Positions 59,628 through 64,000 of a stretch of 64,000 nt of DNA are shown here, one piece after another. The notes beneath the pieces were generated by a model, which did not search any database, was not told where the DNA came from, and worked only from the letters and a program-made list of their open reading frames with translations. Position 1 is the first letter of the stretch; each line of letters opens with the position of its first letter. Source of the DNA: PALSA-1180 sp964624625 (GTDB taxonomy: Bacteria; Oederibacteriota; Muellerivitia; Muellerivitales; Muellerivitaceae). The position numbers were made by a program, and so were the translations under genes. The stretch spans positions 34,516 to 98,515 of the forward strand of contig CAZUXW010000003.1 in NCBI GenBank assembly GCA_964624625.1, in the 5' to 3' direction.

Positions 59628-61075
59628 TCATTTTCCCAATAACTTTCGGTAGCGCAGGTAAAAGCCGCTGGTTTTCTTGAAATAATCAAAGATGGAGGTA
59701 TCCGGGAACATGTGGACCCNNNNNNNNNNNNNNNNNNNNNNNNNNNNNNNNNNNNNNNNNNNNNNNNNNNNNNNNNNNNNNNNNNNNNNNNNNNNNNNNN
59801 NNNNNNNNNNNNNNNNNNNCCGCTGGTTTTCTTGAAATAATCAAAGATGGAGGTATCCGGGAACATGTGGACCCGCCGGATTTCCATCAAGTCCCCGCCG
59901 AACCTGGTCGGCCCGCTGTTGACCGCGACGCCGAAAGTATAGCCAACCCTTTCGGTGATTTGCTTAATTTCCTCATTCACAGCGCCGTAAGGATAGGCGA
60001 AAGAAACCACGGGTTTTTTCAGGAAGGCCTCCAGCGCCGCCTTGGAACCAGCCACTTCCCTCTCGATTTCGGGAGCCCGCAGTTCCGTGAGTTTGGCGTG
60101 GTTCAAGGAATGGGCGCCGAATTCCACGAGCCCGCTTTTGGCCATCTCCAGGATTTGGGGGGGCCTTAACAACGGTACTTCCGGTTCACCCTTGGGCGTG
60201 TCCCAGAAATTCGTCCGATGCCTCCGGTTGCCCAACAAATAGACTACCGCCTTCATCTGGAATTTCTTCAACAGGGGGAATAAATAGCGGTAATTGTCCT
60301 CATAACCGTCGTCAAAGGTGAGCACAATGGGCTTGGTGGGCAGGCGCCGGGTGAGGATATCCTCAAAGGTGATGGATTGAAAACCCCGGACCTTTAGGAA
60401 GAGCAATTGTTTTTCCAGGTTTTTTTGGGTGACCTGCAGGTTGAACTTGGTGAAAAGGGGATCCTTTTCCACCACCCGGTGGTACATCAAAACGGGAAGT
60501 TCATGGAAAGGGGCGAGGTTTTTATCCGCATAAACCCTTTGGTAGAGTTTTTCCATTCGGGGATAGATTTTTTCCATGTCATAGTCGGAACGAAGGAGGC
60601 CGTAACCTGTTTTAGCCGTCTTTTCCCTCAAGTTTTTATTTTGAAGCAGGCCCAAAAGATCCTCCGCCATTTGGGTCCATTCAAAATCCTCCTTGCCGGA
60701 ACAATCCCCGAAGTTCGTGGCTTTCGCCAGTTCCGCCTTATCCGGCAATAGGGGCCCCACATAGAGCCTCTCCCCGACCGCGAGGACGGGCTTTTGAAGG
60801 GCCATGGCTTCCAAGGCCACCCGGCCCGCTCCCACGACAACGGAGGCTTTCTGGTAGAAGAATTTCAAATTCTTTTGGTGGCCGGCAAAGGTGATATAGG
60901 GAAATTTTTTTTCCAATTCGGAATGTTCATCGGCGACCGGGCCTCCCACCACCACAAACCTGGCCCTGGGTATTTTTTGGACGACCTTGGGCGCGACATT
61001 CCGGAGAATGGAAAGGATGACGCCGTTCTTGGGCCCCGAAAGCCTCCCGACAATAAGGATGATAGGATCAGCCAC
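59628..61075 (-). CDS. GT4 C-terminal domain fused to a NodB polysaccharide deacetylase (contains assembly gap)
   Basis: The N-terminal part VADPIILIVGRLSGPKNGV...VVVGGPVADEHSELEKKF is the nucleotide-sugar half of a GT4 (GT-B) glycosyltransferase. From about residue 200 the protein changes to a NodB deacetylase (LPVLMYHRVVEKDP, PIVLTFDDGYEDNY, GLVEFGAHSLNHAKL, VSFAYPYGAVNEEI). GTG 61075 follows GGGGTG. The 100-N gap and the repeated 55-base flank break the listed sequence; if the false gap is collapsed, the protein ends FDYFKKTSGFYLRYRKLLGK at the TGA of 59628. Its missing GT4 N-terminal half is the next gene upstream, beyond hairpin repeat 9. Confidence 0.82.
59665..59874. repeat. Identical 55-base flanks around the assembly gap
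   Basis: Bases 59665-59719 and 59820-59874 are identical (CCGCTGGTTTTCTTGAAATA to GAACATGTGGACCC). They sit on either side of the N run, so they are overlapping contig ends rather than a biological repeat. Confidence 0.9.
59720..59819. other. Assembly gap, 100 N
   Basis: Exactly 100 unknown bases, a scaffolding placeholder. The identical 55-base flanks suggest that the contigs overlap and that no sequence is really missing. Confidence 0.95.
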
Positions 61076-61116
61076 AAAACACCCCGAAATAAATAAAATT
61101 GACAAAATCATGTTTT

Positions 61117-61220
61117 GCCACAGATGAACACGGATGAACACAGATAAGTCTTTTTGGTTTTAAATTCAAAAAATTCATTCTTTTAAACCTTATCCGTGTT
61201 AATCCGTGTTCATCTGTGGC
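61117..61220. repeat. Long hairpin repeat 9 (CACGGAT class)
   Basis: GCCACAGATGAACACGGAT (61117-61135) pairs perfectly with 61202-61220, with tandem GAACACGGAT/GAACACAGAT units. It sits between the N-terminal and C-terminal halves of a GT4 glycosyltransferase. Confidence 0.88.
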
Positions 61221-61230
61221 TAAACAGCTC

Positions 61231-61722
61231 TTATCTGTGGTTCGGCTTTAGATTGATCCCGTTGCGGATCACCGTGATTTGTTCCGGTTGAAACACCCTG
61301 GTTTCTTCCAGCATCTGTTCCCGGATGTTCTCGCAAACCGCCGCGCACCGGGGCCCGTAAATATTAAACCGCTTGTTGGAAAAATGGAGGTGCTGGCGCC
61401 CGTGGAATGTGGAGAGATAAGCCGTACCAGTCCTAAAGCAGGCCCAGTAGCTCACCCAGCTGGCCGCCCGGGAATGGGCGTGAACAATATCAATCTTTTC
61501 ATCCCGGATGATTTGGATCAACCGGCGGATATTCAGGAAGCGTTGAACAAGGCCCCGGTTGTAAATGGGAACGGAATAAATCCTCGCCTGGGTCGCGTGC
61601 GTGAATTTTCCGGCGGCGATCCAAACCCGGTGGCCCCCTTGGATTTGCCGGTCGATGACCGCCGCCGTGGAGGTTTCGGATCCCGCCACAAAATCCCCGC
61701 TTAAGACGTGAAGAATATTCAA
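61231..61722 (-). CDS. GT4 glycosyltransferase, N-terminal half only
   Basis: A 163-residue protein ending abruptly after the first Rossmann domain of a GT-B enzyme: MNILHVLSGDFVAGSETSTAAV (the acceptor-side Gly-rich loop), KIDIVHAHSRAASWVSYWAC, YLSTFHGRQHLHFS and QITVIRNGINLKP, which is where the interdomain linker begins. The last codons (NHR-stop) come from DNA next to hairpin repeat 9. Start TTG 61722 follows TGGAG. The C-terminal half lies just downstream as a separate frame fused to NodB, so the two halves may still pair, or the enzyme may be dead. Confidence 0.75.
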   Translation of the reverse strand: MNILHVLSGDFVAGSETSTAAVIDRQIQGGHRVWIAAGKFTHATQARIYSVPIYNRGLVQRFLNIRRLIQIIRDEKIDIVHAHSRAASWVSYWACFRTGTAYLSTFHGRQHLHFSNKRFNIYGPRCAAVCENIREQMLEETRVFQPEQITVIRNGINLKPNHR

Positions 61723-61900
61723 GGCCGCTCCATTTTAATCGGAGAAAGGTGCCACCGATGATGTCCCGCCGCTGTTACTACAAAATCGTCCCCTCATTTT
61801 CACAAAAACGTTTCGTTGGTTTAACAAATCCCGTTATTTCCGTCCCAATCCTGGCACCGCTCTTGCTCTCTTTAAACCAACCAAGACGCCGGGAGGACCC

Positions 61901-62566
61901 ATGGAAATCACCCGTATTCTCGTTCAAATGCACGCCGAAGAGTACCTGAAAAAAAACGATCCCCTCGGCTGGTTTGAGGCCGTCTATGCCGCCGCCCAGG
62001 GGGATGAACTGGCTATTCCCTGGGCCAACCTCAATCCCAATCCCCACTTGATGGAATGGCTCGATACCAATCCCCTGCCTTCCGGCCGGAAAGTTTTGGT
62101 GGTAGGCTGCGGACTGGGGGATGACGCGGAAGAACTTTCCCGCCGTGGTTTTTCCGTGACGGCCTTTGACGTTTCCCCCACGGCCATCGATTGGTGCCGG
62201 AAACGGCATCCCCTCTCGAAAGTCCGTTATGAAATCCAGGACCTGCTCCATGCCCCAGCCGGATGGAAAAACTTTTTCGACCTGGTGGTGGAAATTTACA
62301 CCCTTCAATCCCTCCAATCCCCCCTCCGGGAGGAGGCGGTTCGAGCCATGGCCTTGTGCCTGGCTCCCCAAGGCGTCGTTTTGGTCATCACCCGGGCTAA
62401 GGATCCGAATGAGTTTCCCGAAGGCCCTCCCTGGCCCGTCACCAAAAACGACCTGGCCCTCTTCACGCAAATCGGCTTAAAATCCCAGGCCTTTGAGGAT
62501 TTCATCGACAAGGAAGACCAACCCATCCGGCGCTTCCGCGCGGCCTACCAGATGCCCACGGCTTAA
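61901..62566 (+). CDS. SAM-dependent methyltransferase, TPMT-like
   Basis: A 221-residue class I methyltransferase. Motif I is KVLVVGCGLGDDAEELSRRGF, followed by VTAFDVSPTAIDWCRKRHP and FFDLVVEIYTLQSL. The order and spacing resemble thiopurine S-methyltransferase-like proteins. A helical N-terminus precedes the fold (VQMHAEEYLKKNDPLGWFEAVYAAA). GGGAGGACCC precedes ATG 61901. It is divergent from the GT4 fragment and followed by hairpin repeat 10. The substrate is unknown. Confidence 0.87.
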   Translation: MEITRILVQMHAEEYLKKNDPLGWFEAVYAAAQGDELAIPWANLNPNPHLMEWLDTNPLPSGRKVLVVGCGLGDDAEELSRRGFSVTAFDVSPTAIDWCRKRHPLSKVRYEIQDLLHAPAGWKNFFDLVVEIYTLQSLQSPLREEAVRAMALCLAPQGVVLVITRAKDPNEFPEGPPWPVTKNDLALFTQIGLKSQAFEDFIDKEDQPIRRFRAAYQMPTA

Positions 62567-62578
62567 ACAAAAGTCATT

Positions 62579-62682
62579 ACCACAGGTTGCCTATGGCAAC
62601 CACAGAGACACGGCCAAAATGATTATCAATCCATTATTTATCCTTAACTGTGCCTCGGTGGCCGCCGAAGGCAGCCTGTGGT
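62579..62682. repeat. Long hairpin repeat 10 (compound)
   Basis: ACCACAGG (62579-62586) pairs with CCTGTGGT (62675-62682). The left arm contains an extra hairpin, GGTTGCC-TAT-GGCAACC (62585-62601), and the right arm a GGTGGCCGCCGAAGGCAGCC hairpin. It lies between convergent genes. Confidence 0.75.
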
Positions 62683-62697
62683 GAAAATTGTCGTTGA

Positions 62698-63186
62698 TTA
62701 TTTCTTCTGTTGGTTTTTCCACTCGCGGTGGCGCTTGCGCATCTGCTCGATGTGGTGGGGAATATGGTTAAAGTAGACGGTGACAGCCTGGTCCAAGGTT
62801 TGGACGCCCCTTTCCGGGTGAATCACCGTGTTGGAAAAGGTTTCCTCCGGCAGGGATTTCAACAGCTCATAGTTCATTTGGATCACCCATTGAAGAACGC
62901 GGACCGCTTCCTCGGCGTTCCGGTCGCTATAGCGCAGGGCTTTCGACCACTTGTCCTGGTCGAAGGGGGTGATGGTTTTGCCCGGTTCAGCGACGCAAGT
63001 GCGGTAGCGGACGTAGGAATTCATCTCCGTGTCCAGCAGGTGCAAAATAATCTCCTGGATGCTCCAATGGTCCTGGTCGGGTTTGAAGGTCCACATCTCC
63101 CTAGGAAATTCCTTGAGGAACTCCTGGAAATTTTTATGGTAGATGCCGTAATTCTCGATGCGTTGAAGCCGTTCCGAATGGGACAC
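62698..63186 (-). CDS. DinB family protein
   Basis: A 162-residue four-helix-bundle protein of the DinB/YfiT superfamily. The three-His metal site is recognisable in WSIQEIILHLLDTEMNSYVRYR and in the C-terminal YFNHIPHHIEQMRKRH. Members bind zinc or nickel and some act as thiol transferases for bacillithiol or similar thiols. GTG 63186 is preceded by AAAGG. The N-terminal part reads well (RIENYGIYHKNFQEFLKEFP). Function cannot be fixed from sequence. Confidence 0.9.
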   Translation of the reverse strand: MSHSERLQRIENYGIYHKNFQEFLKEFPREMWTFKPDQDHWSIQEIILHLLDTEMNSYVRYRTCVAEPGKTITPFDQDKWSKALRYSDRNAEEAVRVLQWVIQMNYELLKSLPEETFSNTVIHPERGVQTLDQAVTVYFNHIPHHIEQMRKRHREWKNQQKK

Positions 63187-63198
63187 GTGAATACCTTT

Positions 63199-63300
63199 AC
63201 CACAGAGTTACACAGAGATAACAGAGTACTCATGAGGGAATAGAATTAGAAATAATTTTCTAACTTCACTCCGCGTAACTCTGTTAACTCCGTGGTTCAA
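63199..63300. repeat. Long hairpin repeat 11 (CACAGAGT class)
   Basis: ACAGAGTTAC (63202-63211) pairs with GTAACTCTGT (63275-63284); outer bases TACCACAGAG and CTCCGTGGTTCAA extend it imperfectly. Its right arm encodes the last codons of the DoxX-like gene. Confidence 0.8.
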
Positions 63301-63673
63301 TTCCAGCCTTTTTTTCCGGCAGGCTGTGCCAATAGGCCCAGCCCATGAGGGCTAGATGAAATGGAATCATGCCCACCAATTGGCCGTGGGACAAAGGAAT
63401 CCCGGCTCCCCCGGCATAAAGGACAAAAAGGTTTACCGGCAAGGCCGCGCTCCAAAGGAACAGAATGCCGTAGCAAGCCCATCGCCGGGTCAGGGACAGG
63501 GCCAGGAAAAGGGCCAAAAAAATCTGGAGGGCTCCCGTCAAGCAAACCAACGCCTCCGGCTTGGGCAGGAACCCGGGAACGATACTGACGAAGTATTTGA
63601 AATTCGTGAAATGCGCCGTCCCGGCGAAAAGATAGGTGAAAATCATGACGCTGAGACTGATTTTCTTGAGCAT
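63284..63673 (-). CDS. DoxX-like membrane protein
   Basis: A 129-residue protein with four hydrophobic helices, of the DoxX/DUF417-like group: LSVMIFTYLFAGTAHFTNFKYFVSIVPGFLPKPEALVCLTG and LARRW-type helix starts. Members act in redox or sulfur metabolism or have unknown functions. The last residues (EPRS) and the stop codon are read from hairpin repeat 11, so the original C-terminus may have been different. ATG 63673 has no clear ribosome site. Confidence 0.75.
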   Translation of the reverse strand: MLKKISLSVMIFTYLFAGTAHFTNFKYFVSIVPGFLPKPEALVCLTGALQIFLALFLALSLTRRWACYGILFLWSAALPVNLFVLYAGGAGIPLSHGQLVGMIPFHLALMGWAYWHSLPEKKAGIEPRS

Positions 63674-63727
63674 AATGGCATAATAACTTTTAACGGTTGG
63701 TGGATAAAGTATTTAAAAGGCTGGAAA

Positions 63728-64000
63728 TTGGCCCCTTTTGATAAAAAAATCCAGATGACCATCGGCATTGCCGTTGAGGTTTTATTTTGGGTGATGGTTA
63801 TTTCGGCTTTTTCCTTTTTCTTTCCAGAAATTAAAAAGGCGAAAAATGACTCATATTTCGTGTTTCTCGGTTATTTGGGCCTTCTGCTCTATGGATTGTT
63901 TTTTTCGGATCAGAGAAATAGTTCGCAGGTGAGGGTCATCGTATTTATTTTACGGTTTATTCTGTCCCTTTTTGTTTTGATTTTCATCGCTCACATCATT
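63728..64000 (+). CDS. Putative membrane protein, 3' end missing
   Basis: An open frame that runs off the window end, 91 codons seen. TTG 63728 with AAAGG upstream or ATG 63755 could start it. It holds three hydrophobic segments: IGIAVEVLFWVMVISAFSFFF, YFVFLGYLGLLLYGLFF and VIVFILRFILSLFVLIFIAHI. No family recognised. The DNA is more AT-rich than the rest of the window. Confidence 0.5.
   Translation, partial: MAPFDKKIQMTIGIAVEVLFWVMVISAFSFFFPEIKKAKNDSYFVFLGYLGLLLYGLFFSDQRNSSQVRVIVFILRFILSLFVLIFIAHII

Noticed and set aside
59582..61141. Single 519-codon frame running through the N gap to 59582
   Set aside because: Past the gap the frame is shifted (GSTCSRIPP); the proper frame after collapsing the duplicate ends at 59628.
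41926..63300. Long hairpins considered as a dispersed CRISPR or as insertion sequences
   Set aside because: Each copy is single and intergenic, has no spacers and encodes no transposase.

Overview
The window is 64 kb of bacterial chromosome with about 61 protein genes, one tRNA gene and one 100-base assembly gap. Lipoproteins, a DUF3078 outer-membrane-type protein, prepilin-like proteins, MprF, MscL and surface-glycan glycosyltransferases point to a free-living bacterium with an outer membrane. Extended Thr-Pro repeat proteins, the N gap and the lack of a match to any well-studied genome layout suggest a metagenome-assembled genome from a little-studied phylum. I cannot name the phylum from this sequence.

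Layout. (1) 0-2.9 kb: end of a DedA protein, a three-domain nucleotide cyclase and a pterin dehydratase. (2) 3.0-10.9 kb: a four-gene minus-strand operon behind a good promoter (a PilX-like prepilin, a secreted Thr-Pro stalk protein, a 1246-residue prepilin-like protein and a fourth prepilin). This is the best candidate for an undescribed surface or secretion system. (3) 11-17.6 kb: xthA, fabI, and a DNA-repair group made of divergent radC and lexA around a perfect palindrome, a possible relic Y1-transposase-fold protein, an SPL-type radical SAM protein and a NYN nuclease with its own palindrome. (4) 17.6-22.5 kb: Nudix, aldo/keto reductase, an AI-2E family exporter, and a membrane rhodanese translationally coupled to a MauE/DoxX protein. 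(5) 22.5-41.5 kb: three paralogous GT-C membrane glycosyltransferases with C-terminal TPR-like tails, two of them coupled by ATGA overlaps to a TPR protein or a DUF255 protein. Between them lie a cytochrome P460 fusion, a five-PAS histidine kinase, a BtuF-like protein, MscL and DUF3078. (6) 41.5-57.7 kb: trmL, mprF, pdxH, a tRNA-Ser(CGA) flanked by decayed tRNA-like copies, ygiD, an OxyR-like regulator facing leuCD, EVE and glpE. (7) 57.7-64 kb: a surface-glycan cluster (two GT2 paralogues, a split GT4, a NodB deacetylase domain), then small accessory genes.

From 41.9 kb rightward, eleven intergenic spaces hold long imperfect hairpins about 80-130 bases across, in three related sequence classes; I see none of these classes to the left. 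One hairpin sits exactly between the N-terminal and C-terminal halves of a glycosyltransferase. The assembly gap at 59.7 kb is flanked by identical 55-base ends and is very probably a false gap inside one gene.
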